Shown: positions 33,178 through 45,654, counted from the first letter of the stretch. The stretch: 64,000 nt of DNA from Halichondria panicea (GCF_963675165.1 NC_087377.1:13822198-13886197); one strand, 5' to 3'. Numbers and translations are program-made. The notes: generated by a model not told the origin, from the letters alone.

Positions 33178-33323
33178 GTTGTTACACAGCTCACTCGACT
33201 CGTGCGCACATTGGATATAATTATTGGCTCAGTAGTGCCTTTGCCCTCGAGGCCTGCGGCCCTCGGGCCTAAGTCACTACTGAGCCAATATATCCCATGT
33301 GGCACTCGTGCATGTGTCACAAC
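33178..33323. repeat. Foldback with CCCTCGRG-rich loop
   Basis: The arms GTTGTTACACAG...CACATTGG...TTGGCTCAGTAGTG and CACTACTGAGCCAATA...GTGTCACAAC face each other. The loop has GCCCTCGAGGCC and GGCCCTCGGGCC. The layout is the same as at 18281-18393 although the arms differ. Confidence 0.6.
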
Positions 33324-33544
33324 TATAACGTACAAACCACAACACATGTCACCATGTGCTGTGTCAGTGCCAAACAATCATTTTTAACTAATACTATAAT
33401 TGACCACTACACCTATGCACCCACTTAAAATGTGACTTGAAAAGATGTAGTATGACATAATTTGTACCGAAACATGGTTTGTACTACAACTATATGGTTA
33501 TTATTTAGTCAGTCACTAAAATTAACAACCATAGTACATTACAT

Positions 33545-33797
33545 CAGGAGCCCATAAATAAGAGAAGGAGCGGCTGACTACGGGGATCACATCTCGTAAG
33601 TGGTTATGACCGCATTTCCATATATGCAGGGTCACTTAAGTGGTTGAATCCCTACACGTGTTATACGCAATGCAGGGCTGCAGTTTGTAAGCACTTAGTC
33701 ACTTCCAAACAAGGAAGTGCGGTTTCACCGGTAATTACGAGATGTGATCCCCGAGTATACGTTGCAGTTAGCCGCTCCTTCTCTTTATGGGCTCCTG
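33545..33797. mobile_element. MITE, CAGGAGCCCATAAA ends
   Basis: The inverted ends CAGGAGCCCATAAATAAGAG and TCTCTTTATGGGCTCCTG continue inward through GGAGCGGCTGACTAC and GGGGATCACATCTCGTA. The flanks share TTACAT. A relative with the same end is at 62793-62982. Non-coding. Confidence 0.72.
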
Positions 33798-34307
33798 GTT
33801 ACATTTACTCCACTTCAGGGTACTATTATTAATGCAGCTGCTATAAATTATATAGACACAATCTCCGGACACAGAAATTCTTTCTCGGAAATTATCATAT
33901 CAGATCATCGTGATCTATCCTCTGGTACACCATGCGATGCGAAAGTAATTATGTGTGTTACATGTCATTACAGCAATTTATTTTTTTATTCCATAAAAAA
34001 GACTGTGTGTAGTACAAAAACAAATTATGGATATGCATGTACTAGACCTAAACGTCAGTAGCTTGTAGGTGTCCTTCTGCTGACTGGAAGGAAATGGGCT
34101 CATGGAGTGCTCCGTGTTTAATGGACCTGGCCCACCTGATCACCATGATGGTGGATCTTAACAGAGAGAACTTAGCTTACATCTTATTAACGTTTTGCCG
34201 TAGGGGGTGTTTTTCTTTTTGCATATCATTCTCCTGCTAATCACTTGTAGAAGGTATAGTAGCCGATCTTCCTATTCCTCCTGAGACTGCATGATAATAC
34301 CAGGGGA

Positions 34308-34492
34308 CTCACAGGGCCAAAACAGTTCATTTACAGAAGTATACAACGTTGTACACTATCAACTTTCTTTGTAAACTATGAAGGAAACTATTGTAGATGA
34401 ACTAAAATTCAACAACATTGTAAACTATGATGTACACTCACAAGTACAAACATAGTTTACAAGCTGTAAACTACCACTTCTGGCCCTGTGAC
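34308..34492. mobile_element. MITE, CACAGGGCCA ends
   Basis: CACAGGGCCAAAA on the left is mirrored by TTCTGGCCCTGTG on the right. The interior has opposed TTTACA, GTACAA and GTAAACTATG motifs. Non-coding. Confidence 0.55.
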
Positions 34493-35689
34493 TGCCGAAG
34501 TAAATGTTGAGTGTTTAATTTCTTTCATTCTCTGGTCATATTATTCTCGTTCTCCTATTCGTGGCGCCTGTAGGTTGCTTGCAGAGTGGCCTGTCTATTT
34601 GATTGAGTGCATGGGTTGAAAACCCTTATCCAAAGAATGCTCTTTCAAATCGACCACCCCAAAAACCATTGGCCGCGCGCAACATCAAGTCTTGAGTTGC
34701 ATTCAGTGCAGAGCGAAGTCATTACCTCCTAGAAAAGGGCTGTAAGTGTGATTCAATAATGAATCAACAGTTATAGAAAATTATCTATCTTCCTAAACTG
34801 AAGCAAACATTGGCTGAAGAAGAAGTCGACGGCACTGACGAAATCAATAGAGCTGACAAAATAATTATGCTGCAGAAGGCCTCCCAATTCCCTGTATTAT
34901 CCACCATGCAGTGAAAGACTTGACAAACTCTGAAGTCAATAATATTATGTTCCTTCACTACGCATATGCTTGCTTAGGTTCCATTTAAATCACCTGATCC
35001 AATGAGCAAGCCGCATGCAGGTGAGGCATTATACCGTCTAATGTTTCGTCTTACCATCCGGATCATGACCAAAGCAGCCTTCCACAATTCAAAATGATTC
35101 TGAATTTGCAGGGGAAATTTTTAAAGTCGGCTGATTCAGGTTGCATTCTAAGGAACGATAACAAAACAGGGTTTGGAATGGAAACCATGTTAGTTATGTC
35201 GGAATTCTTTGTGATATTAGATCCTCATCAGGTTTCACATCTTAATTGGGATGACTTTTTGTATGACAATATCGAAAGGGAGTGTGCCCAATTGCAAGCC
35301 CTGGCGATATGAAGGTCATTGCTTGTGAGTCAGCAACTTTAACATTCAACGTGAAAAAACGAACTTGGATAAAATCAAAGTCCTACTCAATGCTTGCTGA
35401 CGATTCACTTATCGGAAGTTTGTCGGTAGGAGGTCTATATACTAAGCATTTTTTAAGCGCCCTCAGCTACCATCTATGGCATGGCACAGCCATGCACGTA
35501 CGTATACCAAACGAATCGTTCAGTTTGATCATAATATCTGCTCTCCTGGTCGTCTCAGATCAGCTTCTAATAGGCTCTTTTCGACGAAAACATCTCCATT
35601 TTCTATTTTTAGGGCACTCTCTTTTTGTTTTAGACAAAGCCCTGGGTGGATACCATGGACAGCATACAGGATAGAACACACGGTCCAGA
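34493..35689. other. No recognisable gene
   Basis: Several overlapping open frames of 70-130 codons occur in 35094-35680, but none shows a domain, a signal peptide or splice sites that chain together. They may be chance or the decayed front part of the Ig relic that follows. Confidence 0.4.
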
Positions 35690-35871
35690 ATAGGCCTTCT
35701 TTATCTACGTCATCTCCATTTCAAGCTCAGCAGTGGCTGACACCAGTAATGGTACTCTTATATACCTCCACCTTCACCACCATCACTGAGGTGCCCTTTC
35801 TGAATGGCAGTGTTGTCACCTTTTCTAGCAGAGGAACAACTTGAGTCACAATCAATCACAGTTAATTGCTG
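35690..35871 (+). pseudogene. Possible relic of a receptor Ig exon
   Basis: TEVPFLNGSVVT with a preceding STFTTI, and in another frame ADTSNGTL, resembles the end of the receptor 3 Ig exon (SDGGTVTSTL, SEVSVLDGSNVTC). Here the Cys is Phe, and an in-frame TGA follows after SSRGTT. A GTGAGT sequence at about 35872 lies where the exon's donor would be. The match is short and judged by eye. Confidence 0.35.
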
Positions 35872-37333
35872 GTGAGTGAGCCAAAACAAAATTAATAGAT
35901 CGAGTCTCCAACTTCTCCATCAACTCCGATAGTGGCTTTACAACACTCTATACTAAATAGTATATAGTGTTTCTACCAGCTAGCTATGTCATTATTTACC
36001 ATCTATAATCCCAAACACTTCTCTCTAAGTTACTGTCCCTGTGGAACCTGATTTTTACCTCTATTATAGGCAGAGATAACCATGCATCTTCTATACAACA
36101 CGCTCTACATTGAATGTGACTATCAGAGCTGACATCAGTGCTGGAATGATGAAGCAAATTTTGTATTGAGTAAGACAACATAATTATATACAATCATGTA
36201 TTCCTCCTCTTAATCTCACACCATCGATCTATACGTGTTACCATCACCATGCAATATACATATCCGGTATCTACTAAAATGGATCCAAGCTCAGTCCCCT
36301 GACCCTAGGACTTTTAATTCACTATAATTACTATAAATATAATACATCTGTATAGATTATAGGTAGCAGGTGCTGCTGGTTTTGGATCTATATATCGTAT
36401 AGCAGGAAATTTTTGCAGGTGCAAATTTTCTCTCTTTGGCTCCAGAGCCCTCAGCAGAAATTGTTGTGGGTTCTAGTATTTGCGGTTCAATGCCAGGAAA
36501 CCACACCCACCAATAGCTTTGCATGTGAAATACCGGTGCATGGGACTGAGTTTTAATTTTTGCGTTAACTATAATATACTCTGCCATAAAAAAATGCTAA
36601 ATGTTGCACCCCACGAAAATTTCCCGCTGTATACAGTAGCTGAAAGTTTTGTTGGCAGTCTGTTTGTGGTGACACTGATTTATCGTATAGTTTATAGTGT
36701 TATAATTATAACAATAAAAGTAAACGACTTAAATAATTATTTATACCTAGAATTTTGTCAAATTAATTTTGGCTTATGGACAACTGAGAAAATCAAGATG
36801 ATTATATGACTATCATCGAGGCCAAAACATGAGTAGCTATATATTGATTGCACTGATTCAGAAGTGTTTGTTTGTTTATCAAAATGGTTACGATTGTATT
36901 CATCACTTTCAATTCCTTTATGCATGATCACAGCAGCTGGCTAAACAAACACCCACACTCATTAAAAGACAAGGCAGTGTGTTTCCATTCCTTTCCAGAC
37001 ATGCTTCTACTTCCATTTACATTCTCCTTTACTACATGCATAATTATGTTAGGAGAGGTACATAATTAATGAACATGTGTAGCAATTTAGCAACTGTTTC
37101 ATTAACAATCTTTACCTGCACTAGCTTCCTACACGTGAACTGACTGGTATCACAAGACTATAAGGCGATAATAAACCTACTGTCCTGGCTTGCAAGTCCA
37201 TTAGCTCATGATTAGCTCTATCTGCAACTATAGATATCTAGATCTACACAAGACAATACATTTTGCTTTTTTGGGCTTTATAAAAAAAAGTAGTGAACTT
37301 CATGGTGGTAACAAAGGATTTATAGAGAAAGCG
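35872..37333. other. No gene seen; contains a MITE remnant
   Basis: About 36388-36640 has diverged TACCGTATAG-type ends (TCGTATAGCAGGAAATTTT; AAAATTTCCCGCTGTATACAGTA). Segment 36770-37120 resembles the 3' flank of receptor 4 (about 45220-45510), including CACAGCAGCT and GCAACTGTTTCATTAACAA. This suggests receptors 3 and 4 arose by local duplication. Confidence 0.5.
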
Positions 37334-37351
37334 ATGCTGAGAGACACACTG

Positions 37352-39070
37352 ATGTCAATTTTCTTCTTACACAATTCAATTCAGATCAAGTATCTTCTGT
37401 TAATAGCATTTATGATTAACTCTCAGACAGGAGGTATAAAATGAGAGTAAGGATTGTGCTACATGTGTGATTGAACCTGTACCATTTAAACAGAGGCCTC
37501 TTTAGTGTCCAACACGAGTGTGGCGTGTCCTGGAGAGGCAGTTCTGTTCACATGCTCTAAGCCTGCCACTGCATTAAGATGGCAAGTGGATCTTCCAGCA
37601 GAGTTTGGGTTGACGTCAGTACAAAGTGCAATTTTCCTTGGTTCTAATGTTGGTCAAAGGGACACATTTGGATCAGGAGTGATCATGTTTGAGGCTGTTC
37701 TTGTGAGCAGTGATGGTGGAACTGTAACGTCCACTCTCATCAACCTCAGTGAAGTGTCTGTACTGGATGGTAGCAATGTCACCTGTACTAGTACTGTTAC
37801 TGATGGTGGTGTAATAGAGTTACAACAGACAGTCATAGTTGCTGGTAAGTACTTATCCAATATTCTGTTGAGACAAATCTTGAACTTGCAGTTGCTCCAA
37901 CCGCTCCACTCAACCCAAGACTGTCTGCCGCTCAAAATCAAATCAGTTCGTCCATTGTCACTGTATTATGGGATTCTCCCTCCTCTACTGGTGGTGTGTC
38001 TGTCAGCTATGTCCTCATCATCTCCCCAACACCTCTCTCCGGGTCACCAGTCACCGTGGAGACCACCTCGGCACAGATAATCATCTCCTATAACACTCCC
38101 TACAATGTGAACATCAGAGCTATCAACTGTGTTGGATCGAGCAGTGATATGATGCCAATGATTCCTGCTATTGGTATAATTATTTGGTACTAACTTTAAC
38201 CCTAACTTTTGTCTACTACAGTTACATGCCCCTCTAACCCAACGCCTACCAACCGAGTGACCATCAATGGTGCTCCTCCACTGCCTGCACTAGTAGGATC
38301 AACTCTTAGTTTCACTTGCAATGGACAGACGGTACTAGCAACCTGTGAGAGTAATGGACGATGGTCACATGACCCCACCACATACGACTGTCCCTCAGGT
38401 AAGATGCATGTATATTATCATGAGACTATACTAGTCTCCTTCCACGATTCCTATAGTATTCAGTAGTCAATTAGTTGAATGCTCGTGCATGCATGTGCAG
38501 CGCTGATTGAGATCGTACTTTTTGGCCTTCCATATTTTATAGTGCACTGCTCTCTTCCTCCTGAGCTGTGCAATGGTGGTATAGTGGACTATGAGAGGTT
38601 GAACGAGACAGTGTTGGAGGGAACAGTGCTGACTTACCAGTGTGACAATGAATTCTCATTGACTGGACCCAACAACATCAATTGTACTAATGCTGGACTC
38701 TGGAGCATTGAGCCTGAGGCAATCAAGTGTGTACTTAGGACTGAAGGTTTAGGAGTTATTTATTCCATAATGAATAATTATGACTATCTGTTTTACAGGT
38801 TCTACAGTCGCCATCCTATCTACTGGTGAAGCTATCGCTATAAGTTTTGTCATAACTTTCATTGTGGCTGCAATTCTTGGATTCCTTGCTGGACTCCTAG
38901 TGATGCACTTGTGCTCAGGCTCTTGTAAGAAGGCAGTATACTCTCCAGCAACTAAAGAACAAGCTAATATAGGACCCACTGCACCAGTTGGTCCTGTTTA
39001 TGAGGAGGTGTCACCCAAAGATGAGATTGAACTGAATACTAACCAGGCGTACGGACCTGTTGCACTATAA
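37352..39070 (+). CDS. Receptor 3: Ig-FN3-CCP2 single-pass membrane protein
   Basis: Six exons: 37352-37433, 37494-37844, 37892-38173, 38222-38398, 38543-38746, 38799-39070, totalling 1,368 nt (455 aa), all introns phase 1. An in-frame ATG at 37334 would add six residues; I chose 37352 because it gives a more ordinary signal peptide (MSIFFLHNSIQIKYLLLIAF). Ig-like domain with CPGEAVLFTC and LRW. FN3 with VLWDSPSSTGG. Two CCPs, the first compact (59 codons). Membrane segment AISFVITFIVAAILGFLAGL. The tail has YEEV, 13 residues, then YGPVAL. The donor after the second CCP reads AAG|GTTTAG, a weak match, unlike the GC donor of its relatives. It is the most divergent of the five in its ectodomain. 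Confidence 0.85.
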
Positions 39071-40139
39071 CTATGTATACGTTCCAGCCAGTATTATATT
39101 ATCAGTTATAGCTGCATGGAGTACATGCATGTTTTACCTTGTATACCAAACAACGAAGATTATGACAGTGTAGTTAAAGGATAAGGTCTTCATGGTGGCA
39201 TCCATATCAGTAAAAAAAGCTAGAGATCTATCATAATTATTTTATTTACCATAAACACGACAAAAATGTCTTACTGAAATCTCTTTGTGAGTCTTGACAC
39301 TAGTGTACTGTACTCTAAGGGATGCCAAATGTTGTTATATATTGCATGTAATGTTTAGAGTGGTTGCAGAGAGATTTAAAAACAAAAACAGCAGTGTATA
39401 CACACGTACACAAGCAAAAATAAACATGTAGATTTATATAATTATTGTACTTAATATGAGGTGAGGTTACTACGTGTCTTATGGATGACATTGTTGAATT
39501 CATGTCTTCCTAGATGCTTTTGTTTTGTTGAGAGAGAGTGGGATCTGGTTGAGGAGGACTTGCACCTTTTCTTACGAGCTTTTTGCTTCACATCCTAAAA
39601 AGACAATAATTAATTAATCACTTTAAAAAACATGATATAAAAGTTGTTGTAAATCACGATTGGAAGCCCTGATCACTCCAAAATAAGTTGCATACTACAT
39701 TCTAGCATGAGTACTACAATAATATAAAACAATACAGCTAATCTGCAAAAGTTTATTTGAGAAATAGCTTCCACAAAATTATCACTATAGTACACATTTT
39801 TTTACTTAAAACAGAGTGTACAACCTTTTTCACCTCACTTGAAATATCAGTTTAAAAACACTTTTTGGGGTGCAATACACCATCCAAACTTTATGGGACC
39901 ACTACCATTGGAAAGCTTATGTTTTTATGTACCCAAACAGCTTACTTGATTGGCTTGAAAGCTGAAAGAATGATCTTGAAGTCCAAAAATATAGCTCAAA
40001 AAACAACAAATGATCTTTTGACTAACAATGAATAACATAAAAAATCGTAAGTAGGATTGTACCATCCAACTTCTGTTGAAAACATTGGTGCACGTGATGC
40101 GTTTCCAATCCCTTTCCTTTACTATCTATGGTTGTACTA
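39071..40139. other. No gene seen
   Basis: Downstream flank of receptor 3. Positions about 40101-40130 (GTTTCCAATCCCTTTCC...ATCTATGG) are one end of a hAT-like element of the 27053 type. Its other end is not recognised. Confidence 0.45.
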
Positions 40140-41227
40140 TAGCCTCGATCCCAGGCCGAGTTTTCGCTTTTATAACGGTTAGGCGAACAACTGGGCCTGG
40201 TACTAGTTGTCTGCGCATGCGTCAGTCGTTCGTCAGATTCTGACGAATGGATATTCTCGTTCACTTTCGTGACATTTATATTCGTGTACTATCGTGTACT
40301 AGAAGTCAGTTCCCGTTTTATCATTATTGGAATCGATTGGAATGGCTCTTAGCTGAAGCTTCTCTCTTCTCTGAAGCTTATTCTGAAGACTGAACAACAA
40401 GGGAAGAGGTATAAAGCTTTGTCAAGCTTGTTAAGGTCAGATATTTTTGTGTGGGCCCTATGGCCGGCTATGCTATCAAGTCTTGTTCATGTTTGGCAAG
40501 AATGTAGGTAGACTATAGTTTCATCATTAATATGGTGGATCAAGTGAAGAGTGTGAGCTAGAGAACTTGGTGCTGCCATCATCAGCTCGTCGACAATGAC
40601 ACTATAACCGAGAAATTTAATATGTATAGATCTACACGTATTTAAAATGTCTACTTCTCTGTACATGAGCAATGGCTAATATCCAGCTATCCCAACAGTG
40701 CTCCTCTTGGCTATACTAACGGACGAGACTGGACAGTTTGAGGTAAGGGTTTAACCGTCTTTGGTTTCTTTTAATATTGACCTATACTCACAGACACAGG
40801 ACTGGAGTATGACCTGCTCATTCGAGCGTTGCTGGGTAGCTCAGAGACATCAAGAGAATCTACGTTTTCTCAAGCAATGAGTTACGAGTTGGGGCCTAGA
40901 ATCAGAGAAGTCCAGCAGCCTGCTAAATCTTTTTGAAACGTAATTTGAAGGCATTCAATCATCCTGAAGTTGCCCTGGGTCACTGTAATTGTGCTGCAGC
41001 ACAACTGGCAACTCCCCAGGCCTTTGTGAAGCAGCTCCCTATGTGCATCTTTTGTGTACTCACTCTGTGCATTTTCTGTGTACAAATTTCCATTATTGAT
41101 TTATTAAATATTTTTGCCGACCACAAATATACAATGAAAATTTGACACATGCGCAGACAACTAGTACCAGGCCCAGTTGTTCGCCTAACCGTTATAAAAG
41201 CGAAAACTCGGCCTGGGATCGAGGCTA
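40140..41227. mobile_element. 1,088-bp TIR element, near-identical to 13364-14451
   Basis: Same length and ends as 13364-14451, with only a handful of single-base differences visible (for example GACG/GACA before CATGCGC, ATTGTCC/ATTGACC). The flanks are GGTTGTACT on the left, one base before the element, and GGTTGTACC on the right, matching at eight of nine positions. It carries the same decayed helicase start. It sits beside, and partly within the flank of, two other elements. Confidence 0.83.
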
Positions 41228-41244
41228 GGTTGTACCAGAGATAC

Positions 41245-42357
41245 TAGCCTCGATTCCAAGCCGCTGAGAAAGACGGCCTGGTATACACTGTTTACGCATG
41301 CGCCAGAATTACCCAGAATCTGGGTAATCGTAAATTGCAGTATATTTATCAGTATTCTTATTCCGCATTAGTTTGTAAAACATTGATATCCAGTTTCATT
41401 TATAATGATGTCATTGAAAAAAGAAATCTAGTCCAAGTTGTGTAATGGCTGCTACCTTCTCTTCTGCTCTCGCGTACGCGTTATCCTGTGTTGGAAAACC
41501 AGGTCTAGTCTTGAAAGACAAGCAGCTGGAGGCGTTGAAGTGTCTGTACACTGGTGTTTATGTGGGTACCGTACCGACCGGCTATGGCAAGTCCCAGAGC
41601 AAGTCCATCTGCTTTCCAGACACTCCCTTTCTTGGATTGATGTGAAGCTTGACAGGACCAGTGCACCTCTCTCTGAAAGAAGTGTTGTGATAGTGATTTC
41701 TCCTCTTGTTTCTCTGAGTGAAGCCATCTTCAAAGTGTTGGTGTGTCTGTTTGACGTTCAGTACCATTCTCCCTGGAAGGAAGTATTGTTGTGACATTTG
41801 CCGAAAATTGGTCACAGAGTAAGTACGTGGTATCTGATCCGAGAACTGTGTGGCCTGAATGTGTTTACAATCCGAGGGACTTGTGTGTATCCGATCCGAG
41901 GGACTTGTTGCTTGAGTGTGTATCCGGACTTGTTGCTTGAGTGTGTATTAATGGATAGTGCTTTCAATGGTAAATCTATTTTGTAAATCAATAAGTAGTC
42001 CTGACATTATGTTACGTCACAGCCACTGTACTTATCCACATTTATTTTTTACCCACAGGTTTAACTAATTTCTTATGAGATTAACTTGTCGCCTGAGTGT
42101 GTATCCGATCCGAGCCTCAAGTTAATGAATAAATCTACAGAGCTGATATTTTACTTAGCTGTCTCTGTCTACAGTATATACAGCTAGCTAAGAGAGGTAG
42201 CCTCTCCTTTTTCTTTTTTCTGTTCTTTATCACAATAAGATAAAATACTGTTTTAACGTTCAATGAGATAAAATACGGTAAATAATAAATTAATTGTCCA
42301 CCCACGCGCCAACAGTAAATACCAGGCCCACTATTCAAGGGGCTGGAGTCGAGGCTA
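41245..42357. mobile_element. TIR element carrying a second RecQ-like fragment, 9-bp TSD
   Basis: The left end is TAGCCTCGATTCCAAGCCG, an internal GACGGCCTGGTATACACTG follows, and the diverged right end is GGGGCTGGAGTCGAGGCTA. CAGAGATAC flanks both sides (41236-41244 and 42358-42366), a perfect 9-bp duplication. The target lies inside the end of the hAT-like element that continues to 43136. Inside are a helicase fragment (41445-41750) and a short tandem array of TGTGTATCCGATCCGAGGGA units near 41825-41950. No transposase. Confidence 0.82.
41445..41760 (+). pseudogene. RecQ-type helicase N-terminal fragment (frameshifted)
   Basis: From ATG 41445: MAATFSSALAYALSCVGKPG, then LVLKDKQLEALK and VPTGYGKS (motif I), closely parallel to the fragment at 4962-5261 (EALAYALSCV, LILKEQQVRALK, PTGYGKS). 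The frame then shifts, and RTSAPLSERSVVIVISPLVSL (motif Ia region) continues in another one. About 100 codons of homology remain. It lies inside the element 41245-42357. Confidence 0.72.
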
Positions 42358-43136
42358 CAGAGATACAAAAGAAAGGGGATTGGAAACGACCGCCCACGCC
42401 CTATGTAAAAGGACTGACATCCGGTGAAGCACTCCGTGTAATTATTGCGCTCGCAAATAATTACATGGAGGACTGCGCTACGGTTTTGTATCCCTGGTTT
42501 CTAGCTCTCCTATCCACTAGAGATCACTCAGGGCCTGGGAGATACTTGAGAGAAGTAAGCTTATACCACTGACAAGCTCTAAGTCCGTTGTCTTTACTCT
42601 GCTTCCAATTTTTTTGAGTTTAGCTTGAATTACTCTATGTCAACTTTTCTCTGTCCCTCCTGTGAAGTCAAAACAGCAAAGGACATTGCTTGACTTGGTT
42701 ATTATGTATCTAAGTGCTACATAGAATGGCTTTATGCTATAAATAAGCTGTACTGTTCATAAACGTTTGCAGTATAGTCCTTTAAACTGCTTTAGTATAC
42801 TTTTAGACACACCACGGGCCTGTCCCTCCTACGACTTCATAGTAAAGGCTATTTCTTCTTGCATAGCATTTATTTGTCTAGTAATATAGTGGCTGCGTTG
42901 CTTAGTCGACTTTTTAGAGCTAAATTCTCTTTACTTTTTAGAAAAATCAACATTAAAAATGATCAATTTCACTGTTTCTATGTACAGCACATTGTAGAGC
43001 AGTCAAGACAGGTAATGAGCATGCTGACTATAAATATAATCCTTTGTAGTTAGCCACGCCCTATAACGCGGAATGCTTCACGCAAAAATTTCGTAAAAAT
43101 TTCGTTTCCAATCCCCTTTCTTTTGTATCTCTGGTT
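42358..43136. mobile_element. hAT-like element, reversed relative of 27053-27797
   Basis: The ends are inverted CAGAGATACAAAAGAAAGG (left) and CTTTCTTTTGTATCTCTG (right), each next to GTTGTAC copies, though on the left the GTTGTAC now lies beyond an inserted element. Internal sequence such as GCTTTAGTATAC, CACTGTTTCTATGTACAGCA and GTTAGCCACGCCCTATAACGCGGAA matches 27053-27797 in reverse. Confidence 0.68.
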
Positions 43137-43298
43137 GTACTACTACAGTTTTTGTGCAAGTGCGCAATAATTTTACCTTTGCGCATTTTAACTATGGAAT
43201 GTATGGCCACACCCATAATGCTCTTCATTTCCTATTTTTTAGGATTTGTGGCACAACAAGCACTAGTTGCAGCAGCTAGCTAGTATTAAAATTTAATC

Positions 43299-45156
43299 AT
43301 GACAAGATTAGGAGCTGCTATTTACTGGTTGGCATTAAGTTTAACTCTTCAGATAAATGGTATACATGTATATTTGGCAGCTAGCTAGCATTAATTTTAC
43401 TTTTTTGTTTGCACTTCTAGTTCTATCAGCAACCTTCCTGGTGAGTGATGAGAGGCCGTGTCCAATGGAGAGAGTCACATTCACCTGCACTGCTCCTGGA
43501 GCTAACCTGAGATGGTCACTATCTGATGTTGCTTCAAATATCGATGTTCACTCTGAGTTCACTCCCCTCAACACACCTCTGATGCCAGTACAAGGTTACA
43601 CTGTGACACGGATTGCTCTCAACAATGCTGGCATAGCATCCACCCTCTCAAGAATAGCCGAGGATGGAGTCATGGTGACTTGTCTAAACCCAAACCCTTC
43701 AAATGAGATTGGATCAGCGACCATTCAGTTGGCTGGTGAGGTACCGTACTTACTCGATTTAAGGCGACACTTAAAATAATTACGAAGCCAAAGGTCGTTT
43801 CTTTTGGAGGTTGAAAAATTATGTTGAAGTCCTGATTTAATTTAGAGGGTCGCATCTAATTGGAGGTTACTCTACTATCTTCGAATACAGGCCGCTTAAA
43901 TTACTAGCGGCCTGGAATTAAGGCCATAATGGTTTAATTGACTTCTATTTAGGACGCGACATTAAATCGGTATACTCCATCACTTATTGAGTAACTCATG
44001 CCCGGGCCACACTTCCAACACAGTTCCTCCTTCTCCTCCTCAAAGAGTCGGTCACTCTGTTGATAACAGTTCAGCCGATGGAGTCAGTGTGACTGTACAG
44101 TGGGACCCTCCTACTGAGACTGGTGGTAGAGATGACCTTACCTACACAGTGACTATCTCACCTCCGGCCCAGCTCTCTGCTACTGTCCTCACATCCACCT
44201 CTGTCACTATGACTGCTCAATACAATGTGAACTACACTGTCAGTGTTGTGGATACCAACTGTGCTGGGAACAGTACAACTGCTGAGTACAGCTTTAGGAT
44301 TGGTAAGCTGGCAGCATTACGCAGTCACATTTCCGATTCCTTTGCAGGCGGCTGTCCTGAGTTGACCAATCCCACAAATAGAACATTTGGACCAGTGTCC
44401 AGCAGATTGCCAGGATCCACTGTAACAATCCAGTGTGATAAAGGGTATGTGTCTCCTGTTACGATGGTGACATGTGATGACGGTACACTATTGTGGAGCC
44501 CAAGCTCTGAAACTATCATGTGTGGTCAATTGCAACAAACCCAGGCTCCTCCAACAACTGGTGAGTTTTACGAATCAGCTGTTGGTATAATTATATATAG
44601 CTATACCTTTGCTTAATTTACGTAACTTTAGCTCTTCTAATGAGATGCACTGCTCAACTGGACCCACCACGGAATGGTACCATTATCAGTGATCATTTTT
44701 TACCAGCTATTCCCGGTACACAAGTGTCCTTTCAGTGTGATAATGGACTGTTCCCCGAGGGGATATCGACTTCCACCTGTCTCGCTACAGGAGATTGGGA
44801 CAGGAACCCAGGAGAGATTGTCTGTAGAGGCAAGTGCTACATTACCTGTATACTGTATTCAATTGAGCAGCCACCTATTATATGCAGTTCAATCCCCAAG
44901 TATTTTCACTGGTACTGACCTTGGTATTGCTGTTTCCGTTAGTGTGATTATCACGGCAGCTCTGTTTATAATCATTGGATTCCTCACTGGACTCTTAGTG
45001 ATATATCTTCGCTATCATAAGAAAGCAGCGCATTTTCCGGCAGCTGAAGGACAAGGTAATGCAAGATCCACTGCACCCGTTGGCCCTGTGTATGAGGAGG
45101 TGTCTCCCAAAGAAGAGATTGAACTGAACACTAACCAAGCGTATGGACCATTATAG
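43299..45156 (+). CDS. Receptor 4: Ig-FN3-CCP2 single-pass membrane protein
   Basis: Six exons: 43299-43359, 43421-43735, 44024-44302, 44348-44560, 44632-44829, 44888-45156, totalling 1,335 nt (444 aa), all introns phase 1. Signal peptide MTRLGAAIYWLALSLTLQI. Ig-like domain with CPMERVTFTC, LRW and VTC. FN3 with VQWDPPTETGG. Two CCPs. Membrane helix VIITAALFIIIGFLTGLLVI followed by RYHKK. The tail has YEEV and, 13 residues on, YGPL at the very C-terminus; it lacks the extra Gly-Leu or Ala-Leu seen in the others. The intron after the second CCP starts with GC (AGAG|GCAAGT). Likely a cell-surface receptor; ligand unknown. Confidence 0.88.
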
Positions 45157-45654
45157 AACTGTTACTCATTGCAATAGCATTAATTTTTAACAGGTTACAA
45201 GGGCAAAGGTTATGAAAGTGATCGAGATTGTGGTAATGACTATCATACCCTATGTAGAAGCCAAAACAAACATTGAGTTGCATGGCCGTGGCTTGTTATC
45301 ATACATTAGCCGCTATTTGAACTGTTTGTTTGCTTAACATGCACGATTGCATTCATCTCTATATTGTGAACAATTGAATGTCTATATCCTTTATGGTCAC
45401 GGATCACAGCAGCTAGATAAATAAACATCAACAACACTATACACTATTCACAACTAGTGAGCAATAATAATTAGCAACTGTTTCATTAACAATCTTTACG
45501 TGCTGCAGGTATAAACACAACGCAATTTCTGTAGAATTTCATAGCACCATTTAAAAAGCCATATATATACACTGACAAGAGTCCATTAGTACATGTTTTA
45601 GTTTATTCTGGGCAGCTATATCAGTATAATGAATTGATGGACTGACTCCTAGAA
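45157..45654. other. No gene seen
   Basis: 3' flank of receptor 4, similar to 36770-37120 upstream of receptor 3. Nothing else found. Confidence 0.5.

Noticed and set aside
33039-33387. Overlapping open frames around the foldback
   Set aside because: They follow the palindrome on both strands and have no domain.
35282-35844. Two long overlapping plus-strand frames as a gene
   Set aside because: No shared splice sites, no domain except a weak Ig-like end, and the frames disagree; kept only as a possible relic.
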